This document shows positions 54,305-64,000 of a stretch of DNA of 64,000 nucleotides, piece by piece; position 1 is the first letter of the stretch, and each line of letters opens with the position of its first letter. A program made the translations under genes and the position numbers. The notes beneath the pieces were generated by a model, which was not told the origin of the DNA, searched no databases, and saw only the letters and a list, made by a program, of their open reading frames with translations. Source of the stretch: Ypsolopha sequella (taxonomy: Eukaryota > Arthropoda > Insecta > Lepidoptera > Ypsolophidae); assembly GCA_934047225.1 (NCBI GenBank), contig OW203988.1:10140229-10204228 (forward strand), written 5' to 3'.

Positions 54305-55085
54305 CTTGCAGGTTGTACAGTGACCCATTTGGCCTAGCGTTGATGATATGCGTGTCGTAGACTACTCGCTTTTCAAGCCAAATATAATACTTTTCTGACA
54401 TACAAACCAAAAGCAATCCTTTTGCCAATAAAGTTTTCTGTATTTCCTGTTGAATACTCACTTTCAACGAAAATGCAAGTGACCCACTTGCCCCAACTCT
54501 GATGACGCATGTAACGTAGCCTTCTACTCTTACTATCAAACTCAAAAGGATTTTTTACCAAAAACGTGATCAATAAGATTTTTGCGTCATACCAAATTTC
54601 AAGATTCACTTGAAAATGCAAGTGACCCACTTAGTCCAACCCCAATTACACTTGACGTAGACAACTTTCATGCCAGGCCAAATAAGATAAGGTTATTTCT
54701 CTTACTGACAAAATAAATGCAAAGCACCGACCTCAAATAACGCAGCGATAAGTATTATAATGAGGCTATCGAACCTATCACTAGAAATGTCATCTGTCCG
54801 CCATTTTTGTCATGCCAAAATTCATTTTTGCAGCATAAAAGTGCGAGTGAATCAAGGAAAGTAAATCCCCAAAATAAAGTGATACTTTCACCGAACGAGA
54901 CGTTAACCGAATTACCACTGAGATTACTAGTGTTCGACGTGCACCTTTCACCGAAACGTCAAATCTACGTCATTTGCGTCACGTCATTCAAGATTCACTT
55001 TTAACGAAAGTGCAAGTGACCTACTTGACCTACCACAATGATGTGGGCGTTGATATGACGCTGACTTTTGCGTGACGTAGTCAAA
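54305..55085. repeat. Degenerate tandem repeat field
   Basis: Four variants of a roughly 60-bp motif, 'cactttcaacgaaaatgcaa' plus 'gtgacccacttg' and ending 'acgtag', lie at about 54315-54360, 54458-54520, 54604-54660 and 54990-55080. Spacing is about 145 bp for the first three. TGACG/ACGTCA-type words are frequent. Open frames differ between units, so it is probably not coding. Confidence 0.65.
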
Positions 55086-55089
55086 GAGA

Positions 55090-55690
55090 TATACTTCGTA
55101 ACGAATTTAGAAAAGTGAGTACGTCATCTTGCAGTTTACAAACTTATCTACTCTTTAAAGAATAATTTGACACTTAACACGAAAAAAATTATTAAAATAG
55201 TATAAAAGTAGAATAAGTTATGACGACTGTATGAAAAATAATATAGAAACTAGTCACGTTTTATTTAAAAAATACATGACCCGAAAATATGTGTTGTTGG
55301 TTGTCAAGTAAAACCTAGGTTCGAACAGATCACATGTATTTATATATATATGTAAAAAAAAACTTTGTCTACCAAACTGGCATTGGTTTGTGTTTTAATT
55401 TATTTATTTTTAATCTGAAAACTCACGCTCCATACGAGTAAATCATGTTGTATATATATTTTTTTTATATTCTGAGTCTAATTTAATCATTTTAACATCA
55501 TCATAATAATCACAAAATTCTCGTTTTATTGTCGTAAAGTGGTTAACATAAACAAGTACACAATAGAATAGAGCACAAGGTTCTCGACCAGGTGACGACT
55601 AGCTGGGTGCTTCCTACTTGATTCATGTTTTATGATTCTCTCTTTTTTAAAATTTGAAAGAAGAAGATAAGTCCAAAGAGGGTGCTAGGT
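55090..55690. other. No feature recognised
   Basis: AT-rich, no supported feature. Confidence 0.4.
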
Positions 55691-55696
55691 TATTCC

Positions 55697-55806
55697 GGTT
55701 GCACCTGAGGTGGGAATAATTCTGACAATTTAAAAACGAAACAAAACATTTTCAGTAGTAGCCCGCAGTGAAAAAATCAGAACCAACGCTTGACCTGCTT
55801 TCCCCC
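55697..55806 (+). repeat. Direct repeat, copy 1 (pair with 56894-57003)
   Basis: 'ggaataattctgacaattta', 'agtagtagcccgcagtgaaa' and 'caacgcttgacctgctt' match 56894-57003 at roughly 85 percent. The pair encloses 1.1 kb holding other elements. Confidence 0.85.
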
Positions 55807-55984
55807 ATAAGACATATTTAATTTCATTTCAAATTTTATTAGTATATATTATAACACGTCACAAACATAAAAAAGGTAAATAAAAGTAATTATAAAATAA
55901 GATTCGTTCAGTCTGAAAAATATTATAATTATAAATTGTTGAATTAATTGCGATACATATTATCTCAGGTTATAAATGTAAAAT

Positions 55985-56175
55985 CATCAAAGTCATGTAA
56001 AGTTTAGTCAATAAGCCAGCGCTTTAATCTATTTTTAAAAGAATCTAGGCCTGCAGTCCCGACATGATCTAGGAGTCTATTATACACTGTCGGAACCATT
56101 GTGTGCATGATTTTCCCTGATTTCGCGAGTCTGCAACGCAAATAATCATTTTTATTAGACGTAGAGAAAGGCGAT
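55985..56175 (-). pseudogene. LINE ORF2 C-terminal fragment
   Basis: The minus strand reads NKNDYLRCRLAKSGKIMHTM, VPTVYNRLLDHVGTAGLDSF and KNRLKRWLIDKL: the 'P..YN.LL......F...L..WL' ending found in CR1/Jockey-group LINEs (compare RYPTLYNEQL in 48324-49540). No reverse-transcriptase motifs remain, and upstream frames are broken. Confidence 0.6.
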
Positions 56176-56333
56176 ATGTACCAAGAGGGTGTTGGGTGAT
56201 GCTTGTTAGACTATAGATGTTAAGAAGATCTAGCTTTGTTTTTGGCAGATGGACTGGGAAACGGTAGCACTATCAAGATTTGTGAACTCGGGAAGGAGCC
56301 TTTGTCCGTCGATAAGATACAAAAAAAGCTTTC

Positions 56334-56832
56334 ATTTTCTCCTATACTGCAATAAGGCAATTGCAACATCAAAAGCAGTTTTATTAGTACATAGATTGTT
56401 TATCCAATGTTATAATATTACATTATAATACCGCGATTCTGCACTGCAATTGGCCCAATTTATTATAAAACCGCTTGAGAACCAATCAACAACAGAGACG
56501 AGAAATAACTCCCGAGATTATGTCTCAAGCCACACCCACTTGATCCTTATTGGCCTTCAAGCCATATTATCGTGACAACGCACCCGAGGTTCGTGAACGA
56601 ATGATCTTCTTATTTTTCGTGAAATTGTTAGTTGAAGGTATTATAAATAAAGACGATATTTTTGATGATCGTAGATAAAGTATTTTGTGCAACTGAACAT
56701 AATTAGACATTGGGACACTCGTGCAAAATGATTATGAAACGAACGAAGTTCACTTTGTTCGTTTCGTAAACAAGCACTCCTGCCCCAATGTCTCAAATTA
56801 TGTTACAGTTGCACAAACTACTATTATGTAAT
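56334..56832 (+). repeat. Family D repeat, copy 2
   Basis: Colinear with 30838-31296. The 3' palindrome is larger here, with 'gaaacgaacgaagttcactt' folding onto 'tgttcgtttcgt'. It lies between the two direct repeats at 55697 and 56894. Confidence 0.8.
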
Positions 56833-56893
56833 AGTAGATATGTTTTACCCTATTGACAATAAATAACGCACGCTTATTAGTGTTAGTAAGTTC

Positions 56894-57003
56894 GGTATCA
56901 CCTGAGGTAGGAATAATTCTGACAATTTAAACAGGAAACGAAACATTCTCGGTAGTAGCTCGCAGTGAAAATAGCAAAAGCAACGCTTGACCTGCTTCCC
57001 CTC
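56894..57003 (+). repeat. Direct repeat, copy 2 (pair with 55697-55806)
   Basis: See the first copy; 'ggaataattctgacaattta' and 'caacgcttgacctgctt' are identical in both. Confidence 0.85.
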
Positions 57004-57052
57004 ACTTCATGTGTATAAGGAAGTCAGAATTTAACACCTACTAAATAAAAAC

Positions 57053-57384
57053 ACAGGTGGAAGAGCTGATGCCGGGCTCGACTGTAGAGGTACCACCATC
57101 TTACTTGGAGACCCCCTTGAAGTAATCCAGGGGAGAGTAGTAAGAGGACAGCTCACAGGCAAAAAACCAGGAGGCCTACCATGCCAGGGAACGATGGATG
57201 ACGGTATATCCATCCCTAATGGCCGGGCCTTCTATGAAACAGACTGGTGACGGGCAGCAGCGTCACTGGTGCGAGGGTTCCGGAACCGCGCTGTATGGGC
57301 AATTCTTCCAGGATGACCGCCGGGAGTGGCAAAGTCCTGGAAAGACTTATGTCCAGCAGTGGACGAACTAGGCTGATGGATGAA
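57053..57384 (+). mobile_element. RTE-tailed SINE-like element, nearly complete
   Basis: From 'caggtggaagagctgatgcc' to the RTE-like end and 'aggctgatggatga'. It includes 'tgacgggcagcagcgtcact' and 'gcgagggttccggaaccgcg', a palindromic GGTTCCGGAACC that could be a degenerate pol III B box. About 40 bp after it ('accaacccg...tgagt') are missing compared with 40799. Shares its 5' end with two other copies. Confidence 0.8.
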
Positions 57385-57389
57385 ATATA

Positions 57390-58320
57390 AACAAATATTT
57401 GTTCGGTAGTATTTACGAGATCAAAATGAAGAACAATAAAAAGAAGACAATAATTAATTTAAAACTCCTCTCAAGCCTGCCAATCTCTTATCCCACCCAC
57501 CGAAAAGGAATGATTAATTATGAATCTGGATGCAAGTGGAATAAACCGCGACGCGTCGTTGCATAAACGTGCATAATAAATAAGGTGGCGATCACATAAA
57601 AGGACTGATGGGTTGATGGTCCCGCACCGCGACGAACTGACGTGTGGTCACCGCGTGAGGTCACCAGCATCGGTGGGGTTGCCAGCATATACTATTAATG
57701 AATCCTGGGTAATTGTTAACTGTTTATTATAATATTCATGTTATTTAGAAATCTATAAGATATTGCATAGTCTAATCGTACGATAAACCTTCCATAGTAA
57801 TGAAACCAATAAAATATTTGGACAAACATCTTTCCACAAACAAAGGGCATTAAATTTAAGTACAATGTTTTAATTGTTTAAAAAAAGACATCATGACGCA
57901 ATCAACCCAGTTGTAGGCGTGGCGAAATGTCATGCTGTTTCATTTTACTATGAGGTGCACGCTCCATGAAATGTGCGAAGACAATACAATCGTGCCGATT
58001 TTGTTGCGGGCGCAAAATTGAAAACTTGTTTCAGGAGAAACTAGATTTTAAGAATTCTGGAAAAATATTGCAGTAGTTAACACCGAGCACTACACATTTA
58101 ACCAGTTCAAGGCCGACGCTCATTACAATGTTATCATCACCTGATTTTGGTCAATGCGACAATTTGTATGGACAATGGGATCATAATTTTGCGTGTTCAA
58201 AGCCACATAAAACCCAATGCGCGTACGCAGCTGCTTTATGCATTTTTAAAAGGGATTTCCTGCGTTAATGACATACGATAAATGTACATTTATTTTATCA
58301 AGGCTAGCTAACCATCTTTA
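57390..58320. other. No feature recognised
   Basis: Mixed composition with GC-richer patches at 57545-57690; no exon could be supported. Confidence 0.4.
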
Positions 58321-58326
58321 GAAACT

Positions 58327-58765
58327 ACAAGGTGGCGCAAAAGTAATGTCAAAATTTGAATTGGCTGCCATTTTGTTATAAATGAAAAAAGAGCTATGTG
58401 CTCAAAAAAAATTTATTTGAAAGTGTAAAATTGATGACATTAATTGAAAAAATTGTATCGCTCAAATAGCCACCTCCCTAGTTGATGCATTATTGCGCTC
58501 GTTTTACGGCATTTCGAATTGTTGCAAGACATCTGGCTCCAAATTGGCGATTTCTTCTTCGATCTTATCTTTCAACACTTGCAAGGTTCGTGGTTTGTTT
58601 TGGTAAACGCTAAATTTTAAAAAGCCCCAAAGGAAGAAGTCTGGTGCTGCTAAATCTGGCGATCTGGACGGCCAGTTCAAATCTCCAAAACGGGAGATCT
58701 AAATTTGTCAACTAAGCAGTAACGACAATTCCACGTTCTTGAGGTGTGTATCGCTCCATCGCTTG
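58327..58765 (-). pseudogene. Tc1/mariner-superfamily transposase, internally deleted
   Basis: On the minus strand a start-like segment MERYTPQERGIVVTA (58759 down) is joined, after a stop and a short link, to GDLNWPSRSPDLAAPDFFLW, GFLKFSVYQNKPRTLQVLKD and KIEEEIANLEPDVLQQ. The first piece resembles the N-terminus of DUF4817-type transposases; the second is the 'W..RSPDL...DFFLWG..K..VY..KPRT...LK..I' region around the last catalytic Asp. The helix-turn-helix remainder and the first two catalytic Asp residues are deleted. Later stops break the C-terminus. Only the left end ('caaggtggcgcaaaagtaat') is recognisable. Confidence 0.8.
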
Positions 58766-58769
58766 TTTA

Positions 58770-59060
58770 CAACGATAAATGTAAGAAATACGCTGTGAAC
58801 TTGCCTATCCCACGATCAATAAAAAAACATTTAAATGGAATGAAGATCCATAAACAACGTTCAAGGTGCCGTCCTCTGTAGTAAATACAAGTTGGTCACT
58901 GGTTCATTACTGGATGGCAATTCTGACACGTGCGAAAATTTACGGAGACCGAAGGCAGGTGATTTTTACAGGTTCTTTATACAGAAACGTATTAGTCTTT
59001 TAAAATAAAAAACCTTTTTTTTTACATGTTTTGAATTATTATAATTATGTATTTATTATT
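58770..59060. other. No feature recognised
   Basis: May include the other end of the transposon relic (58770-58970), but no terminal repeat was found. Confidence 0.35.
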
Positions 59061-59067
59061 TATATGC

Positions 59068-59275
59068 GACTAGCTTTTGCCCGCGGCTTGACCCGCGCTG
59101 ATTTAGTTTCCATTTTTCCCGAATAAAAAGTAACCTATGTCACTTTCCGGCCTATAAACTATCTCTATGCAAAAAATCACGTCGATCCGTTGTTGCTCCG
59201 TTGCTGCGTGAAAGAAGGACAAAGCAACAAAACAAGAAACCAACAAACCAGCAAACACACTTTCGCATTTATAAT
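59068..59275 (+). mobile_element. SINE-like 'cttttgcccgcggctt' element
   Basis: 'ctagcttttgcccgcggctt' to 'ttcgcatttataataaggg', with the same order as 15027-15208. It carries the complete 3' end that the Tc1 insertion cut off in the other copy: 'caacaaaccagcaaacacac' plus 'tttcgcatttataat'. Confidence 0.78.
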
Positions 59276-59672
59276 AAGGGTACAGATTATCGGCACTTGT
59301 TGAAACTTGGAAAGCATCATGATTTGGAAAGCATTTACTTTTACTTGTTTCAAAGGTTTATTTCAAAATTAATTCTCGGCCCGTTTCGGTTATTACATTA
59401 GTTTCGAAGGATTCATGGTTGTTATTAGAATATATACGATGAACCATAACCATAACATAGTCATATCAATTATCATTGATAGTATGATTAACATCACGCG
59501 GCGTAATAAACGCGATAAACAAAGACGTATGAAAACTAAAGCATGTGAAAAATGTTGCTAGAATAGCAGCCCTGATGTACAGATACAAGCTGATGAGTTC
59601 TCCGACAACCGGTTACTGCTGCTGATGCTAATTATAGTCCTACAATATACGAGTCGAGTATATGTTTATATA

Positions 59673-60268
59673 CAGGCTGAATTTTTGAGACGGGACAGTA
59701 AGGGCAGGTACCTTAACCGTTATAGTTACAGAAAAACGCTTTTAGAAGACTATCCATAAATTTTCAAGATATTCTGAACTGCATTTACAGATTTTGGAAA
59801 AAATGTACAGTCAGCAAGAAAATAGTCATTTTAAAAAAAACTTTTTTTGATGCCAATCGATCCTGTTTTTTATAAGAATCAAAAGTCTCTATCGGACCGA
59901 CTGAGGTTTGAGTACTAGAAATGTCAGAAATCGCAAAAAACTTTTCATGTTTTTTCATAGTCTTTAATACAAGTAACTGGGAAACACCCACAAAAGTTTT
60001 TTGCGATTTCTAACATTTCTAGTACTCAAACCTCAGTCGGTTCAGTAGAGACTTTTGATCCTCAGAAGAAACAGGATCGATTGGCATTAAAAAAAGATTT
60101 TTGTTTAAAATTACCATTTTCTTGCTGGCTGTACATTTTTTCCAAAATCTGTAAATGCAGTTCAGAATATCTTAAAAATGTATGGATAGTCTCCTAAAAG
60201 TGTTTTTCTGTAACTATATCGGTTAATAGGTACCTGCCCTTACTGTCCCGTCTCAAAAATTCACCCTG
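59673..60268. mobile_element. Foldback MITE, about 596 bp, TA-flanked
   Basis: 'caggctgaatttttgagacg' plus 'ggacagtaagggcaggtacc' pairs with 'ggtacctgcccttactgtcc' plus 'cgtctcaaaaattcaccctg'. Complementarity runs through 'tttacagattttggaaaaaa' and 'tagtactcaaacctcagtcg' to a loop of about 60 bases near 59970. TA at 59671-59672 and 60269-60270. Confidence 0.92.
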
Positions 60269-60423
60269 TATACATATATATAGTATAAACACATATTGTA
60301 TAATGATATGTAGGTAATTGAATGTTATTTATAAATGCAAAACAAAGTTTACGACCTTCTATTAAAATTTTGAGATGTGAAGATGACGTCTTGGTTAAAT
60401 ATTTTTAATCAATAAGAACAAGT

Positions 60424-60532
60424 TGCGGGTGGCGGCTGGATGAGGATGACTGAGGACCGCCAAGAGTGGCGTAATATTGGGGATGCCTATGTCCAGCAGT
60501 GGACGAATACGGGCTGATGGATGGATAGATGG
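60424..60532 (+). pseudogene. RTE-type LINE 3' tail fragment
   Basis: Reads VAGGGWMRMTEDRQEWRNIG, DAYVQQWTNTG, stop, then a GATG-type tail. Only the last 36 codons of ORF2 remain. Confidence 0.85.
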
Positions 60533-60542
60533 AAGAACCAGG

Positions 60543-60703
60543 GGCTCTACCGCGTAATTCTCATTTGTATCAACTTAAAGCAAATGCATGCGAAATTCAA
60601 CGCGTGCAAATGAGATGGCATGTTAGGCGGGCGTCGTCGCACGCACGACAAATTTCACTATCAAGTTGATGTTGATGAAAATGAGAATTACGCGGTAGAC
60701 CCG
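60543..60703. mobile_element. MITE, about 160 bp
   Basis: 'ggctctaccgcgtaattctc' plus 'atttgtatcaactt' pairs with 'aagttgatgttgatgaaaat' plus 'gagaattacgcggtagaccc'. Arms of about 35 bp around a GC-richer core ('gggcgtcgtcgcacgcacga'). Confidence 0.85.
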
Positions 60704-60884
60704 CTGATTAAGTTTTTAAGATATATCATCACTAAGACATGGTGTTTTTCTATGTTCGTTCATATAACATTTTATCACTAGTGTATGAAGTGGAATAAAT
60801 TAAACGCTAATATGTAAATTTTACCTGCTTCAGCTCAAAAAGCTCTTAGTGCGGGCGATCACTAGAAGCAACCCATCCATTTAA

Positions 60885-61195
60885 GAGGCTATGTGAATTT
60901 TGTTTTTGTCACTGTCACTCCAAGCGAAAACACGCTTAGTGCGAGAGGGGCGGATTGAGGGCGAAAGCGAAAAATGTTAGTATTATAATTTTTATAAAAA
61001 AACTAAAATAGCGATCAAAATTTCAAATATCAAATCTCTAGATATTCTAAATATTATTAGAGTGCATTACAAACTAGAAAAGATCAATCAGAAACAAACC
61101 CAAAGACAAGAATATGAAAAAATTCCCCGGGCCAGGATTCGAACCTGCGACCTCTTGTTATCAAGCGCGCTAACAATTGCGCCACCGAGGTTCTT
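60885..61195 (-). mobile_element. tRNA-derived SINE with head and body
   Basis: The minus strand begins with a tRNA-like head: 'tggcgcaattgttagcgc' as D arm/A box, 'aggttcgaatcctggcccgg' as T arm/B box, and acceptor-like ends 'acctcgg' and 'ccggggaa'. The anticodon arm 'cttgataacaag' lacks about three loop bases, so it is not a working tRNA. The body (60885-61050) matches 9765-9934. A + frame across it (61062-61466) is chance. Confidence 0.78.
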
Positions 61196-61434
61196 ACCCA
61201 GACCGGTGAATTCTTCCATCATACATCAACATTGTCCGCTGTTATTTTTGCTTCTGCCTGATATACTAGCTTGTACTGCACATATAGAACGCTCACGAGG
61301 GCGTTATGTGATTTCACGCCTTGTTCTTAAGAAACAGATGGCGCTGTCGTCGCTACAATATTGTTGCTTTTCATTCACAGTTCTCTGCAAAGTGCAGAGC
61401 TCGACAGCACAGATTCATTACAGATTTCTTACAG

Positions 61435-61802
61435 CACAGATTTCTTACAGATTCATGAGTTCATAATTCCTGTAATTCAATAGCTATTTCCATTATTTGT
61501 TTTTGTTTGAAAGTTAATTTCAAGGTTTTACATCTACGTATCAAGTTTTGTTTTTATTGTCAGTTTGATAACCAAACTTTAAATTTCAAAAACATGTTAT
61601 CCTAAATGCCATCCATTTCCTTGATATGATTCGTAATATTTTTTACAGCTGATACTTTTCAAAAATAAAATTAATGTTTCTCAAAAGAAATAACATAGTT
61701 TGGATTTGTCATTCCTAAAAAAATGCAAATTTTAGTACTGAAAATTGAGTTTCCTTCAAATTATCTACAGGAAACGGCAATTTCATACGTAAAGATCTAA
61801 TA
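61435..61802 (+). mobile_element. MITE family B, copy 3
   Basis: Matches 22231-22622, with right end 'gaaacggcaatttcatacgt' plus 'aaagatctaa' intact. The left end is replaced by short repeats of 'cacagatttcttacag'. Confidence 0.8.
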
Positions 61803-61804
61803 TT

Positions 61805-62220
61805 TTGGTCATGGTAATAGAGAGTTGGGACTTCCTGTATCTTAGCACATAGCTTAGTAATTATCCTGCCAAAAACTGTAGCATGCGACTATGTGTAAGG
61901 TTCTATTTAGACCAATAACGCACGCAATAAGGATGTTCCCAACGTTACGCGCAGTGACCGGTCTAATCGCATGTTACGGTCAGTATTGTTCGAACTTCAT
62001 TGTAATTATGGATGATTAGTTATTTATAACAGTAATACTGTAATTGCTGAGGTCAGGCGCGTGCGAAGCAAGCTTCTTATGAAACGATGCGACTAGAAAC
62101 TTTGGATTTTACATGTAATGTGTACTATAAGTCTGGAATGCTTCGTTAGAAAAATTTCTTCGGCAATCCTACCGGACCCAGTTTTTGCTATTACTCTACC
62201 ATTGCAATAAGGGTGAAAAT
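61805..62220. other. No feature recognised
   Basis: Mixed composition, no supported feature. Confidence 0.4.
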
Positions 62221-62221
62221 A

Positions 62222-62677
62222 TGAGCAAGTGCGAGTCGGACTCGCGCACAAATGGTTCCGTACCACTACACAATACGGAACCCTAAAAATATCACGGTAA
62301 ATAACAATAATATAGAAGCCAAAGCAACATTAACGCGACAAAAAAGCCGCTAAAATGGTAGCGCCTGGCAAACAAATTCGACACCCTCTGACTGCGGAAC
62401 CCTTATAATATCTTAACTGCTTTATTTTTTCTGTAATCTTCACCTATTTCCATGTCTTTTTTTTATATTTTTTGGTCGTCTTGTTTCGGAGATAAGGGCC
62501 CCCTTCATAACATTAAAAAACACAAATTTTTCGAGAATTTTGTATGGGGACAGGGGACCTTCGTTGGGTTCCAATTTTTGAATTTTTTATTTTATGTCGC
62601 GATAGAGGCTATATTAAGACATATTGTGTGAAAATTTCAACTGGCTATCTATACCGGCTAAAACTGTATCGGGGGTA

Positions 62678-62714
<37 letters not shown>

Positions 62715-62770
62715 ACAGACAGACAGCGAAGGCCTACTAATATGATCCTGTTTGACACCCTAAAAATGGC
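62222..62770 (+). mobile_element. 'gtgcgagtcggactcgcg' element, copy 2
   Basis: 'gagcaagtgcgagtcggact' plus 'cgcgcacaaatggttccgta' at the start, 'ttttttggtcgtcttgtttc' plus 'ggagataaggg' inside and an 'acggacagacagacag' tract at the end, as in 39796-40430. An additional 'cacaatacggaaccctaaaa' near 62270 duplicates the usual 3' end, so this copy may be two fragments. Confidence 0.75.
62680..62727. repeat. (ACAG)n microsatellite
   Basis: About ten ACAG units with one GAAC interruption, inside the element above. Confidence 0.9.
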
Positions 62771-62774
62771 CGTG

Positions 62775-64000
62775 CGGATCTTTCTTCCATAGTACCTCAA
62801 TGAATTAACTGTATCAAGACAGCACATTTATTACGGTTACCTTCATAACTATAATTTTCTCGCAATAGTTTAGTCCAAAGGGTTTTGCTTGTTTATGTTT
62901 TGTATTGCTGTTAAACTTATTAAAACAAGTATATTTTCTTGCTTTAAATAAATATCGTTTATTGACACAAAAATAAAATAAGGTACAAAAATGTTTTCAC
63001 AACCTATTGAACACAGTCTAAAAGCAATTAAAATTGATTATTGATGCCTAAGCTAAGTTAAAACCCTGTACAATAGACATCAATACCCCTCACGCTAAGC
63101 TAGAGTTGGTGATCAGATATCAAGGCTGTACTGTTTAACTAATTTAGATATATTTTTTTTAATTTCTCATCATTGAGAAACGGAAGTTAACATAGTTTGA
63201 CTTATTATAAATGAGATAATTATGTTAGTGTTGTTCAAAAATTTTGAGTTCTTACTAAAACAAAGATTAAACAAAATAGTTATAGCAGGCAAGATTGAAA
63301 CCTCGTCCCTCGAATCCATGTAACGAATATATGTAATTACTCTCATAAAAAATTTGGTCAAAAGTTTTATAAATGCGGATGTTATATGCTCAAAAATAAG
63401 CTCATTTGATGGTTTGAGTTTTTTTTTACCTTTATTTCCCCCGAAATATTTTATGGACCTTGAATCGGTACAAAGAGATGTTGTCCTGCTTTACAATATC
63501 ATTGTGGTTTGATTATTCAATTCACAAACATAAAGTTTAAAAACTGTCATGATCAAATATTACTTCATTCTGATGGTCCGAGTTACATGTCTATACGTAT
63601 TTACAAGCATTTAGTGCTCGGCAGTAAGGGAGACTTTATTCGTGAAAAAAAGTGTAGGATAATATTTTATTTTTGATGAAGTATTAATTGATTTTTTATT
63701 ACAAATATTTTACGTTCATTATTTGTTATTAGTTATCTATCATTCATGATACATTAATGTTTATTTGATCGCAATAATAAAAAAAATACTTAATGCGCGT
63801 GCTGCTATTAGGAAGTTTACATTGCTTTTCTTTATGATTGACATCTAATGCCACAACATGCAGTGTCGAATAATAATTACTTGAAAATAGTACATTTAAT
63901 ATTGTTTCAAGCTAATAAGATCTAAATATAGCTATAATAAATAGTCAAATAAGAAGTGTGTCGTATCATCGTATGTGATGCAACGGACCTATAGATGGAA
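62775..64000. other. No gene recognised to the window end
   Basis: AT-rich. No exon, palindrome or known repeat could be supported. Confidence 0.4.

Noticed and set aside
54035..54630. Minus-strand frames of 80-85 codons
   Set aside because: No motif, and they run through the degenerate repeat field in inconsistent frames.
55697..57003. LTR retrotransposon with 110-bp LTRs
   Set aside because: No TG...CA ends, primer-binding site, polypurine tract or gag/pol; the interior is unrelated repeats.
61123..61195. Functional tRNA gene on the minus strand
   Set aside because: The D and T arms are present, but the anticodon arm is short by about three bases and a SINE body follows; better explained as a SINE head.
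61062..61466. 134-codon + frame
   Set aside because: It crosses the antisense tRNA-like SINE head and part of a MITE, so it is composite chance sequence; the 'GARIRTCDLL' part is the translated tRNA T arm.

Overview
This window looks like nuclear DNA of a moth or butterfly (Lepidoptera). It is AT-rich, has no bacterial-type gene packing, carries spliced coding exons with GT...AG introns, and is crowded with interspersed repeats that I know from lepidopteran genomes: the 'ttttgcccgcggcttc' element, the 'gtgcgagtcggactcgcg' element, RTE-type LINE tails ending in short tandem tails, Tc1/mariner and hAT relics, and many palindromic MITEs. All calls rest on reading the sequence; no database search was possible, so family names come from recognised motifs.

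One host gene can be supported. A secreted, proline-rich protein of about 213 residues is encoded on the + strand by four coding exons (27272-27295, 29889-30073, 31420-31795, 32107-32163). Phases agree at every junction, the first two exons jointly form a signal peptide, and the introns are full of repeats. I do not recognise its family.

Region by region: 1-9.3 kb is non-coding and holds palindromic MITEs, including three placed end to end at 4123-5220 and a TTAA-flanked one at 6894-7300, plus dispersed repeats and a tRNA-derived SINE. 9.3-12.5 kb carries a 5'-truncated LINE with an almost intact reverse transcriptase. 13.2-13.7 kb is a 234-bp tandem duplication. 15.0-16.9 kb is a Tc1 element with complete IR/DR ends but a dead transposase, inserted into a SINE-like repeat. 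17-26 kb holds more MITEs, a three-unit tandem array, an RTE relic with target-site duplication and SINEs. 27.2-32.7 kb is the host gene. 32.7-34.95 kb is a 2.2-kb foldback element whose arms are built of about 175-bp tandem subrepeats; a second foldback follows at 35.7 kb. 39.8-41.5 kb contains a hAT-type element with perfect 8-bp target duplication and two other elements nested in it. 43.5-53 kb has hairpins, a hAT relic with a piece of the dimerisation domain, LINE fragments and a 0.8-kb foldback. 54.3-55.1 kb is a degenerate repeat field; 55.7-64 kb holds LINE, RTE, mariner-like, SINE and MITE relics.

Most of the biology here is transposon biology: layered insertions that can be ordered in time, many non-autonomous elements keeping ends or small coding remnants of their parents, and one host gene whose introns and 3' flank have been colonised. 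No rRNA, CRISPR, operon or intact autonomous transposon was found.
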